41,624 nt of DNA from positions 1 to 41,624 of the forward strand of contig NZ_AAXW01000043.1 in the NCBI RefSeq assembly GCF_000169335.1. Reading direction: 5' to 3'. The stretch comes from Crocosphaera chwakensis CCY0110 (GTDB taxonomy: Bacteria > Cyanobacteriota > Cyanobacteriia > Cyanobacteriales > Microcystaceae). The stretch's first letter is position 1; every line of letters begins with the position of its first letter. Under the pieces are notes generated by a model. The model worked only from the letters and a program-made list of their open reading frames with translations. It was not told the DNA's origin and searched no databases. Positions 1 through 6,529 of the stretch are shown piece after piece. The position numbers and the translations under genes are program-made.

Positions 1-198
1 GTTGCTTATGGATTGGGAAGATTTGAGTGCCGACGTTCTCCTCGTTTAGGCCATTGGGAAATTTCAGATCAGTATGGTTTCGCCGAAGTAGAAGAAGCCG
101 CAGCAGGAACGCAAATGGCGGAAATTCTGGTGGCTTTAGTGGGAACAGATTACTTTTACGAAATTAAAGGGACAATACCAACAAACATACAAAAATAA
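1..198 (+). pseudogene. C-terminal part of a small unknown protein, copy A
   Basis: The reading frame enters from the left edge of the window and ends at 196-198. It reads VAYGLGRFECRRSPRLG and continues to GTDYFYEIKG...NIQK. A near-identical copy lies at 34804-35001, where the preceding bases carry a probable N-terminus in another frame. A short hydrophobic stretch followed by a soluble tail suggests a small membrane-anchored protein, but I do not recognise the family. Only the C-terminal ~66 residues are visible here. In both copies the frame is followed by sequence of an Rpn/DUF2887 nuclease gene, so the two genes travel together. Confidence 0.5.
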
Positions 199-199
199 G

Positions 200-301
200 A
201 TACAAGGATTATCTACTGAGCAGTTGGAGAACCTAGCAAAAGCTTTGTTAAACTTTGGCAATGAAGGTGACTTAAGACAGTGGCTAGAACAACATGGTTA
301 A
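200..301 (+). pseudogene. Remnant: last 33 codons of an Rpn/DUF2887 nuclease gene
   Basis: The frame reads IQGLSTEQLENLAKALLNFG and ends ...LRQWLEQHG followed by TAA at 299-301. This matches the C-terminus of the complete Rpn-type nuclease at 35190-36020 almost residue for residue (SEADLRQWLEQNG there). Everything upstream in that gene, including the catalytic PD-(D/E)XK part, is missing. The upstream small gene joins directly to this tail, with short A/T-rich identity at the joint. This is a deletion scar of about 0.9 kb and the fragment cannot be functional. Confidence 0.8.
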
Positions 302-329
302 CTTCGGTAGCAATCGCATCTCAAAAGGA

Positions 330-905
330 ATGAATGAGTATTTGAAGGTTAGTGAAGTCATTGACTGGCATCATCCCGAAATTAGGAAACGTGCCAAACA
401 GATTGCGTTAGATTTTGAGACTTCAATAGAGATCGCCAAAGGTTGTTTTGAGTGGGTGCGAGACGAGATTCGTCACAGTTGTGACTATCAAATAAATCCT
501 GTAACTTGCCGAGCTTCAGAGGTTCTTAAATATAAAACAGGTTATTGCTTCGCTAAAAGCCATTTACTAGCAGCACTTTTAAGAGCCAACCAAATTCCAA
601 CAGGATTCTGTTATCAGCGATTAAGTATTGATGATTTGGGTGCGCCGTACAGTTTGCACGGGTTCAATGCAATCTATTTACCTGAAATCGGTTGGTATCG
701 GGTGGATGCAAGAGGCAACAAAGAGGGAGTTAACGCTGAGTTTACTCCCCCTCAAGAGCAATTAGCGTATAAGATCAAGTTGTCTGGAGAGAAAGATTTT
801 CCCATGATTTTTGCTGAACCACTTAAAATTATTATAGAAGCGTTGCAAGCACAGAATACATGGGATGAGATGCTTTGTAATCTTCCAGACCTGAATTCGG
901 TGTAA
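330..905 (+). CDS. Transglutaminase-like domain protein
   Basis: About 191 residues from the ATG at 330, which follows AAAAGGA directly. An upstream in-frame ATG at 294 overlaps the nuclease remnant and is less likely. The transglutaminase-like (papain-fold) core is visible as a Cys in TGYCFAKSHLLAALLRA, a His in LHGFNAIYLPE and an Asp in WYRVDARGNK, in the family order Cys-His-Asp. Such proteins are usually peptidases or amide-bond enzymes acting on peptides or ubiquitin-like tags. The substrate here is unknown. The gene is not obviously in an operon. Its start sits on the scar of the deleted nuclease gene, so its original promoter may be lost. Confidence 0.75.
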   Translation: MNEYLKVSEVIDWHHPEIRKRAKQIALDFETSIEIAKGCFEWVRDEIRHSCDYQINPVTCRASEVLKYKTGYCFAKSHLLAALLRANQIPTGFCYQRLSIDDLGAPYSLHGFNAIYLPEIGWYRVDARGNKEGVNAEFTPPQEQLAYKIKLSGEKDFPMIFAEPLKIIIEALQAQNTWDEMLCNLPDLNSV

Positions 906-925
906 AATAATCCCCTATAAATTGA

Positions 926-1096
926 GTCAGTAAGTGTAGGTATTGGAATTGTAAATCGGCACTAACTTCGCGCAAGAGACTGGTGGAAAAGTTTGTGGGG
1001 TTAAATCAACGAAAAAGACGCAATCGTCGAATCATGCGATCGCTAATTTTGGCAACACTACCGCTCGAAGTCAAGAGGGCGAAACACTACCACTAA
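926..1096 (+). pseudogene. Possible remnant of a very basic protein
   Basis: The frame opens after a TGA at 923-925 and ends at 1094-1096. It has no ATG near its beginning; a GTG at about 981 would give only ~38 residues. The peptide is rich in Arg and Lys (for example LNQRKRRNRRIMRS). I recognise no family. The bases TCGGCACTAAC near 955-966 match one arm of the operator upstream of the coiled-coil gene at 34063-34524, so this may be debris from the same duplicated block. Between here and 1229 I see only an AT-rich imperfect inverted repeat (ACTTATTT...AAATAAGT, about 1100-1143) that could be a weak terminator. Confidence 0.25.
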
Positions 1097-1229
1097 ATTC
1101 TACTTATTTCTATTTTTCTCTATTTTTAAAAATAAAAATAAGTGGCTATTTCCCCTGACATACTCACTAATTCTCTATAAGCTTATAAAAAATTGAAGCA
1201 TACTTCTGTATGCCATTTCTCCAATAGTT

Positions 1230-1496
1230 ATGGATTCAATAGAATCCTCATCGTTTTTAACTTATTCATTTCTTGTCATTATGAATCATCAGTCATTCTA
1301 TCAACCTTCCTCTACTTGTAAACAACCAGATTTTCCTCCAGAAAGCTATTACTTAAACCGACTTATCGATCTTTGGGGCGACGAATGTTGGGATGATAGC
1401 CTTGATGAGACTGAGGCTAATTCTGTGTGTGTGTCCCATCTTTTAGTTGACACTGAACAAGAATCTCAACTCAACTGTATTCAAAACTTTCAATGA
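1230..1496 (+). CDS. Small hypothetical protein (88 aa)
   Basis: The frame is acidic in its second half and has no motif I recognise. The start could be 1230 or the ATG at 1281 (MNHQSFYQP); neither has a clear Shine-Dalgarno. Its stop overlaps the ATG of the next short frame (ATGA at 1493-1496), so the two may be translationally coupled, or may be one gene split by a frameshift. The following 27-residue frame is homologous to the C-terminal tail of the small protein at 32372-32632, which supports reading this pair as a diverged or broken relative of that gene. Confidence 0.4.
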   Translation: MDSIESSSFLTYSFLVIMNHQSFYQPSSTCKQPDFPPESYYLNRLIDLWGDECWDDSLDETEANSVCVSHLLVDTEQESQLNCIQNFQ

Positions 1497-1576
1497 ATTT
1501 CTTAGAAAGTGATTTAGTCTGTGAACAAGAGGATTTAAGAGAGGATTACCTGGATTCTTTGATAGTATTTGAATGA
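1493..1576 (+). CDS. 27-aa frame matching the tail of the 32372-32632 protein
   Basis: It translates as MNFLESDLVCEQEDLREDYL followed by DSLIVFE. The tail of the 86-aa protein at 32372-32632 reads ESDLVCEQEDITEDYLDSII, so the two share an ESDLVCEQED..EDYLDS motif. Its ATG overlaps the stop of the preceding frame. Either it is an independent micro-protein or the displaced C-terminus of the upstream gene after a frameshift. The conserved motif argues that the protein sequence has been under selection. Confidence 0.5.
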   Translation: MNFLESDLVCEQEDLREDYLDSLIVFE

Positions 1577-2026
1577 TTATTTTTTAGAAGTAGATAACTG
1601 TTGTTTTAACTCTTGTATATCATTCTGGAGAGTTTGAACTTGAGTAATTAACTCCATAACTAAAGTTGTTAGTGCAGGTTGACGAGGTTTTCTTTTTGAT
1701 GTTTGAGTTACTGTATTAGTCTCTTTTTCTAACTTTTCAAGTTGTTTAAGTAACTTCTCAATCTGATTACGACGTTCGATAGCAGCCTTCATGTTCAGAT
1801 ATTTTTCATTATCAGCACTCCCTAAATAGCTCACCATTTTAGTTTTGGGTTTACCACTCTTAGTTCGATTATCATAGTCGGCTTTCAGGAGGCGATAATA
1901 GGTGTAGGTGTGCTTTTTGTCCTTTTTTTTGAGACTAGAGGAACCAATCCAAGTATTAGGAGGTGCAATATCTCCACTAGCACGGATTTTTTCTATTTGT
2001 TCTTGGATTTCGGCAACTGTTGTCAT
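1577..2026 (-). CDS. Coiled-coil protein, paralog 1 of 3
   Basis: 149 residues. The N-terminal half contains APPNTWIG, YTYYRLLKAD and KTKMVSYLGS, a short beta-rich basic region. The second half (NMKAAIERRNQIEKLLKQLE...) is a predicted coiled coil, followed by QPALTTLVMEL. The same layout occurs at 2080-2559 and 34063-34524. I cannot name the family. The YYRL...K..YLG pattern loosely resembles small domains found at the N-termini of some transposases. It abuts the 27-aa frame on the opposite strand (stop codons back to back at 1574-1579). Upstream of its ATG lies the promoter/operator design shared with the paralogs, so autoregulation is plausible, but this is inference. Confidence 0.75.
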   Translation of the reverse strand: MTTVAEIQEQIEKIRASGDIAPPNTWIGSSSLKKKDKKHTYTYYRLLKADYDNRTKSGKPKTKMVSYLGSADNEKYLNMKAAIERRNQIEKLLKQLEKLEKETNTVTQTSKRKPRQPALTTLVMELITQVQTLQNDIQELKQQLSTSKK

Positions 2027-2033
2027 GCCTTTG

Positions 2034-2083
2034 ATTAGTGTAGATGATAATTAAGCATAAGTCAGCATTAAGTAGAAAGTCAA
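2034..2083 (-). promoter_or_regulatory. Promoter and degenerate operator of coiled-coil paralog 1
   Basis: On the minus strand, TTGACT (2078-2083) is followed 18 bp later by TATGCT (2054-2059). The arms ATTAGTG (2034-2040) and GCATTAAG (2065-2072) correspond in place to the GTTAGTG/CACTAAC arms of the two paralogs, but are degenerate here. The bases TAGAAAGTCAAG beside it match TTGAAAGTCAAG at the second paralog. Confidence 0.5.
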
Positions 2084-2559
2084 GAAGTAATGGGATTCGA
2101 CTTCAACTGTGACACAAATTCCCTTTTCAACCAAGCCATTTCCTCTACTAAACCTTGCACCTGTTGCACTAACTCCCCTAGCAACTTAGTTAGTGCTGGT
2201 TGCTTATCCCGTTGTCGTCTATGAACTGATGCGACACTAACGTCTTTTTCTAGGTTGTGCAGCTTCCTCTCCAACCTCTGAATTTCGTTGCGACGAGAGA
2301 TCGCCTCTTTCATTTCCTTGTAAGCATCACTATCTTTTGCCCCCAAATACTTAACCATTTTTCCTTTAACTTGGCTGTTGGTAGGATTATCAGCGTCATT
2401 GCCCTTAAAAATCTTTACAGCCTTCACTAAACGATAATAAGTGTATTTCTTCCCGTTTTTATTAATGTGGGTATAACCAATCCAAGTGTTGGATTGAGCT
2501 ACAGTTCCTGATGCTCGAATTTGCGCTATGCGAGCTTTAATCGCTAATTCAGGTCGCAT
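2080..2559 (-). CDS. Coiled-coil protein, paralog 2 of 3
   Basis: 159 residues with the same architecture as its neighbour: SNTWIGYTHINKNGKKYTYY, then KMVKYLGAKDSDAYKEM, then a Glu/Lys/Arg-rich coiled coil (RRNEIQRLERKLHNLEKDV), then RDKQPALTKLLGELVQQVQ. It is closer to the 34063-34524 copy (AYKEM..AI.RRNEIQRLE.KL.NLEK.V in both) than to its tandem neighbour, so it probably did not arise by simple tandem duplication. Both genes read leftwards and are 53 bp apart, and each has its own promoter. The function is unknown. The basic head and dimer-like tail would fit a DNA-binding or scaffold role. Confidence 0.8.
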   Translation of the reverse strand: MRPELAIKARIAQIRASGTVAQSNTWIGYTHINKNGKKYTYYRLVKAVKIFKGNDADNPTNSQVKGKMVKYLGAKDSDAYKEMKEAISRRNEIQRLERKLHNLEKDVSVASVHRRQRDKQPALTKLLGELVQQVQGLVEEMAWLKREFVSQLKSNPITS

Positions 2560-2567
2560 GAGTCGTA

Positions 2568-2619
2568 GTTAGTGAAGTTTGTTGTTTTAATTGTAAATCT
2601 TCACTAACTTGAAAGTCAA
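2568..2619 (-). promoter_or_regulatory. Promoter with perfect 10-bp inverted-repeat operator
   Basis: GTTAGTGAAG (2568-2577) and CTTCACTAAC (2599-2608) are perfect inverted repeats separated by 21 bp, beginning 9 bp upstream of the ATG. On the minus strand a -35 box TTGACT (2614-2619) and a -10 box TACAAT (2590-2595) are 18 bp apart and flank one arm. This geometry is that of a repressor site overlapping a promoter. The same design recurs at 34534-34581. Confidence 0.7.
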
Positions 2620-2699
2620 GGGGTAAAGCTCTGTTATTCTGAGTGCGATCACTTTGTTGTTAAATTTTTGCTATCAGTGAAAAACTTTTTTAAAAAATA

Positions 2700-2727
2700 G
2701 TAGACAAACAAAAAAATAATGTTATAC
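2700..2727 (+). promoter_or_regulatory. Sigma70-type promoter upstream of a 40-codon frame
   Basis: TAGACA near 2701 and TATACT near 2722 are about 16-17 bp apart. They are followed by AAGGAGG near 2744-2750 and an ATG at 2763. The order promoter, Shine-Dalgarno, start codon is what a real short gene would show. Confidence 0.45.
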
Positions 2728-2762
2728 TACAAAAAGCTAAAATAAGGAGGTCGAAACCGATT

Positions 2763-2885
2763 ATGAGTATAGCTAGTGGGAAATCAAAGATTATTAATAG
2801 CGCAGTCAGTCTATATTCCTGGCAACTCAGTTTATTAGAGTCCTTTTACCTCCAGCTTAGTCTTTATCTATGTTGTTATCCGTAA
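2763..2885 (+). CDS. Possible 40-aa small protein
   Basis: The frame begins MSIASGKSKIINSAVSLYSW and is rich in Leu, Tyr and Ser, ending ...LYLCCYP. A strong Shine-Dalgarno (AAGGAGG) lies upstream with a longish 12-nt spacer, and a promoter-like pair precedes that. There is no homology I can name. The hydrophobic second half could lie in or at a membrane. The alternative is that the transcript is a non-coding RNA. It stands alone in an ~840-bp gap. Confidence 0.35.
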   Translation: MSIASGKSKIINSAVSLYSWQLSLLESFYLQLSLYLCCYP

Positions 2886-3406
2886 CATCGGCTAATAGAA
2901 AGTTTTTTGTAAGTATAGTTTAAGTTAAAATTTTAAAGCTATTAGACTACTTTGAAAGTGAGAGTCTTTAGTTACGGCACAATACAGATATTGTGTCGAA
3001 AAAAGCTAAACATATAAAATCAGCTTAATAATTACTTTTCTTATAAAAACAGGTGTTTTAAAAATAACACTGAATAGTTTTACTATGACAGAAGAGTAGT
3101 TTGTTAGGAACTAATTTATTGTGACACTTTGAAGGAATTTTAAGTGGATGGGTGCAGTCTTTACCTTGTTAAAGAAGCACCTTGTAAGCTGATGAGTTAT
3201 TGAAGCTGTGTACAGATAAAACTTAGAGGATAAATAGCTTCTACCTAACTGACTTAAATAAATGCTAATAGTCTTCTAAGAAAACACAGTTTTTTAACTT
3301 GTAATAATACATATACTACAAAAAACTTATAGTACAAAAAATTATGATTTACTTGCTAATTAATAACTATTTTAAAGGTTTTAATTGGCTGTAGAATCAA
3401 AAGCTT
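2886..3406. other. Gene-poor AT-rich stretch before the tRNA genes
   Basis: No convincing reading frame on either strand. It contains a 10-bp hairpin at 2975-2998 (CGGCACAATA, loop CAGA, TATTGTGTCG, one G-T pair) followed by a run of A on the plus strand, so it is not a standard terminator for plus-strand transcription. I see nothing else that I can support. Confidence 0.4.
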
Positions 3407-3496
3407 GGGTTGGTATCCAAATTGGTGAAGGAGCTTGACTGTAAATCAAGTGCTTGTGTGCTGAACTTGGGGGTTCGAGTCCCTCCCAACCCACCA
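3407..3496 (+). tRNA. tRNA-Tyr (GTA)
   Basis: The acceptor arms GGGTTGG (3407-3413) and CCAACCC (3486-3492) pair fully. The anticodon stem CTTGA/TCAAG encloses loop CTGTAAA, giving anticodon GTA at 3441-3443. A long variable arm and GGTTCGAGTCC T-arm are present. The body is 87 nt, the usual class II length for bacterial tRNA-Tyr. A CCA follows the discriminator base in the DNA (3494-3496). It lies 31 bp upstream of tRNA-Gln, so co-transcription is likely. Confidence 0.95.
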
Positions 3497-3527
3497 CAAA
3501 TTAAATTTATCCATCTTGGGGAATTAA

Positions 3528-3600
3528 TGGGGAGTCGCCTAACGGTATGGCATCGATCTTTGACATCGAAACAATGCAGGTTCGAGTCCTGCCTTCCCAG
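3528..3600 (+). tRNA. tRNA-Gln (TTG)
   Basis: The acceptor TGGGGAG (3528-3534) pairs with CTTCCCA at the 3' end. The anticodon stem TCGAT/ATCGA holds loop CTTTGAC, giving anticodon TTG at 3560-3562. The T-arm is GCAGGTTCGAGTCCTGC. The length is 73 nt. CCA is not encoded: the bases after 3600 are CTA, which on the other strand are the stop codon of uppS. Confidence 0.95.
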
Positions 3601-4380
3601 CTAAAACAAGCTCCTGTTCTCTGGCAAGTGAGTCCCCACAAGTCTTCCAAAACGGCGATTTCGTTGTTGATAATGCCATAAAGCCTCGTAAAAATGAGAG
3701 GGGGAAAAATCTGGCCAAAAAACATCCGTAAAATAGATTTCTGTGTAAGCCATTTGCCACAACAAATAATTACTAAGACGCATTTCACCACTGGTACGAA
3801 TGAGTAAATCGGGATCTGACCCCTCAGAGGTAGATAGATATTGTTGAAAAACCGCTTCATCAAGGGTTTCTAAAGTTAAGTTTCCTTGATGAACTTGTTG
3901 TACTATTTGACGACAAGCATGAACAATTTCTTGACGACTGCCATAGTTAATAGCTAGGCGAAAATGAAGTGCCTGATTCTTTTGGGTTTTCTCCCTAGAA
4001 AGAGCCATGATTTGTTGTAATGAACTGGGTAAAATAGATAAGTCTCCGATAAAAGAAATCCGAATACTTTCTCGATGAAGTTGTTCTAATTCTTGTTTGA
4101 GTAATTGCTCAAATAGCAACATTAAAAAGTTAATTTCTTCTGACGGTCTTCGCCAATTTTCAGTTGAAAAGGCATAAGCAGTTAATTCGCCAATGCCTAA
4201 ATCATAACAACAACGAAGGAGATTTTTAAGGGTTTTTGCTCCTTGACGATGACCCGTTATACGAGGTAGCCCCTGTTGTGTAGCCCAGCGACCATTTCCA
4301 TCCATGATGACAGCAACGTGGTGAGGAAGAGAATTAAAATCTAAATTATGGGAAATATTGGGAGAGAGACTTGGAATCAT
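3601..4380 (-). CDS. uppS: Isoprenyl (undecaprenyl) diphosphate synthase
   Basis: 259 residues, the usual length of cis-prenyltransferases. Visible signatures are HHVAVIMDGNGRWA with the catalytic Asp at residue 27, then TAYAFSTENWRRP, then LLIRTSGEMRLSNYLLWQ, and TEIYFTDVFWPDF near the C-terminus. The enzyme condenses isopentenyl diphosphate onto a farnesyl-type primer in cis configuration to give the C55 lipid carrier for cell-wall synthesis. It acts in the cytosol at the membrane. The start ATG is at 4380. The gene converges on the tRNA genes: its TAG stop (3601-3603) begins at the base after the last base of tRNA-Gln, so there is no room for a separate terminator. Confidence 0.95.
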   Translation of the reverse strand: MIPSLSPNISHNLDFNSLPHHVAVIMDGNGRWATQQGLPRITGHRQGAKTLKNLLRCCYDLGIGELTAYAFSTENWRRPSEEINFLMLLFEQLLKQELEQLHRESIRISFIGDLSILPSSLQQIMALSREKTQKNQALHFRLAINYGSRQEIVHACRQIVQQVHQGNLTLETLDEAVFQQYLSTSEGSDPDLLIRTSGEMRLSNYLLWQMAYTEIYFTDVFWPDFSPSHFYEALWHYQQRNRRFGRLVGTHLPENRSLF

Positions 4381-4670
4381 TTTTATTCTAAGAAATTAGT
4401 GAGCTAAAGTCCAGACTCATTACTGGTGGATGATTAGTAGCTTAATTAATCATCAATGGGTGTGTCAGTGGGAAAAAGTCGGGGAGTAGAAAGTTCCAAA
4501 ACGTCGGAAAAGTCGGATTTAAAATGATGTCCTCAAAATTCTCAAAACTAGAGGAGAAACGCTATAGTAAAAAAATACTTGACTAATTTAATAAAATTGA
4601 GTTAATAAATGCTCTTTGATTTCTTGAGATTAATCGTCTTGTGAGCTAAAGATTTATAAGGGGAACTGAT

Positions 4671-5159
4671 ATGGATTTTTCCTGGTTAGAACAACTGATT
4701 GTCAATAAAACAGGGGATAAGCTTAATTGGTTACAAACAGTAATTCTTGAGCAAGTTTTACAAGGAGATACTTATGGAGAAATATCAGAAGCTTATGGTT
4801 ATACGGAAGGACATATTAAGGATATTGGTTCTCAATTATGGCAATTATTATCTCAAGTTTTAGAACAACGAATTAATAAAAAAAATTGTCGGGCTATTTT
4901 AGAGCAATATCAGCCATCTCTTCCTCAATTGTCGGCCAAAAAAATCCCTAATTTTATCGGAAGAGAGCCAGCAATGCTTCATCTCAATACCTTAATTAAT
5001 CAGGGAAGCAAAGTGATTGTTATTCAAGGAGAAGGGGGATTAGGAAAAACCACTTTGGCTCAACAATATTTGAAAACTCAGAAATTTGAAATGGTTTTAG
5101 AATTATTAATGGCTAAAGAAAGACGTTATATTACTTCAGCCGAACAAGTAGTGGAAGAA
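4671..5159 (+). pseudogene. vMAP-N/NB-ARC/TPR gene, 5' part (split by IS)
   Basis: 163 residues before the insertion. Residues 1-80 match the N-terminal HTH-like domain seen in vWA-MoxR-associated (vMAP-N) proteins (TYGEISEAYGYTEGHIKD). Residues 92-98 (KIPNFIGRE) begin an NB-ARC/STAND NTPase, with Walker A GEGGLGKTT at 120-128. The ATG follows GGGGAACTGAT. An ISAs1-like element interrupts the codon series after position 5159. Reading on from 6530 restores the frame exactly, giving a predicted intact protein of about 776 residues. Such STAND proteins are signal-dependent switches in regulation or defence; which one cannot be said. Confidence 0.85.
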
Positions 5160-6519
5160 CAGGGTAAGCTCATCTAAAATCCGCTTGATAGAAGGTATTG
5201 AGAACAGTCATCATATAGTTGTTATTCATAGCAGCTTGCTTCATTTTCTGGCGAAGACTACGTTTAAATGTTTTTTCTTGATGGAGAACATTAAGTGCTA
5301 ATCGTCTTAGAAGAGCAAAGTTCTGTGGACTATATTCTGACCGAATACGACATTGATCTTCTCGGAAGGTGACATCGAGCTTCCAATGAAGATTGTTTTC
5401 AATGCTCCAATGAGTGCGAATAGCATAGCAAAGGAATTGGGCATTGGGAGGTAAAGAGGTCAGGTAAAACTGAATATCGTGGGTAGTCTTGTTCCACAAG
5501 TGACGGATGCGTTCGACTACAACAATTGTTTGTAGTCCAGACCATTGTTGTTGCTGGTAAAGCTCTCCCATAGCTGCTACTGGTATAGCCCAAACGTATC
5601 GTTTCTCGGTGCGGTGATGACCCTTGGTTACGGTTTTGTAGTAGTCATGATCAATGCCATCCCAACCTTGAGTCCTTGTATCGGTGAACCATTGCTGGAC
5701 TTGAGAAAATAAAGTGGGATGATTAGCTTTGAGGGTGAGAATGTAGTCAGCTTTTCGCTCACGGATTTGTTCGACAATGCTGGTTTGAGTTCCCATGGCA
5801 TCAATGGTGATGATCGAGCCTGTAATGTCTAATAGTTCGATTAGGGCAGGGATGGCTGTGATTTCGTTGGAATGGTCTTCTACTTTGACTTGTCCTAACA
5901 CCAGACCCTGCTGGGATGCCCACGCTGTGACCGTATGTAAGGCAGACTGTCCCTTATTGCGATCGTAAGAACCCCTTAATGTTTTGCCATCGATGGGGAT
6001 AATTTCACCTTGAATTGAATTCATTATAGATTGAACCCATTTTTGTAGGCATTTTTGCAGGGATTTTGGGTCAATTCTCTCAAAAACTCTTCTAAATGTG
6101 TCATCACTCGGTATTCCGTGAGGTAGTTCTAGAAACTCTGATAACCACTCCTGTTTTGCGATACCATAGTTCTCCATATCTTCCCAACCTTGGGCCCCTG
6201 CAATTACTGCCAATATAGCGATCGCCAATACATCTTTAAGGAGGTGTTTTTTGCTTCTTTGTACTCTAGGATCTTCTATTTCTTTGACATAGCCTAATAA
6301 ATTGTTTTGGATTTCATCAATAGATGCTATATTTCCCTTTTTGTGTTTTTTTTACTAGATTGTTTTTGGTCTGCAAACCCGTTGGCCATGTTCTGATTCC
6401 ATAATTACAAGAGTCCTAATTGTACTTTGTTTTTTTGATTTTAAGTCTCTTTTTTCCTCACCTATACTTTGCTTTCTTAGTCAAGTAAATTTTATACCAT
6501 TTTAGATGAGCTTACCCTG
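5160..6519 (-). mobile_element. ISAs1-like insertion sequence, copy 1 (1360 bp)
   Basis: Terminal inverted repeats are CAGGGTAAGCTCATCTAAAA at the left end and its reverse complement at the right end. The element is flanked by perfect 10-bp direct repeats AGTGGAAGAA (5150-5159 and 6520-6529), the duplicated target. The transposase reads leftwards and its stop lies inside the left inverted repeat. By eye, the whole 1360 bp is identical to 16440-17799. The intact ends, target duplication and identity of copies indicate recent movement. Confidence 0.97.
5170..6389 (-). CDS. ISAs1-family transposase (in two frames)
   Basis: The main frame, 5170-6228 (352 residues), begins ...AIAILAVIAGAQGWEDMEN and carries DDE residues D80 (IPIDGKTLRG), D143 (ITIDAMGTQT) and E277 (THWSIENN), the ISAs1/H-repeat type. 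Upstream of this frame the homologous protein sequence continues (DEIQNNLLGYVKEIEDPRVQ), but without an in-frame ATG. An ATG at 6389 starts MANGFADQKQSSKK in another frame. The two frames meet at a run of eight A (minus strand; 6346-6353), where nine A would join them. The N-terminus is therefore made by slippage or frameshifting, or this copy carries a one-base loss. Copy 2 is the same. Confidence 0.85.
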
Positions 6520-6529
6520 AGTGGAAGAA

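Noticed and set aside
2975..2998. Hairpin as a terminator
   Set aside because: It is followed by A, not T, on the plus strand and lacks a leftward gene that it could end.
3410..3604. Open frame across the two tRNA genes
   Set aside because: It is an accidental frame: both tRNA genes fold completely and explain this DNA.
3507..3863. Leftward frames overlapping tRNA-Gln and uppS
   Set aside because: They are out-of-frame shadows of uppS, whose motifs are all in the other frame.
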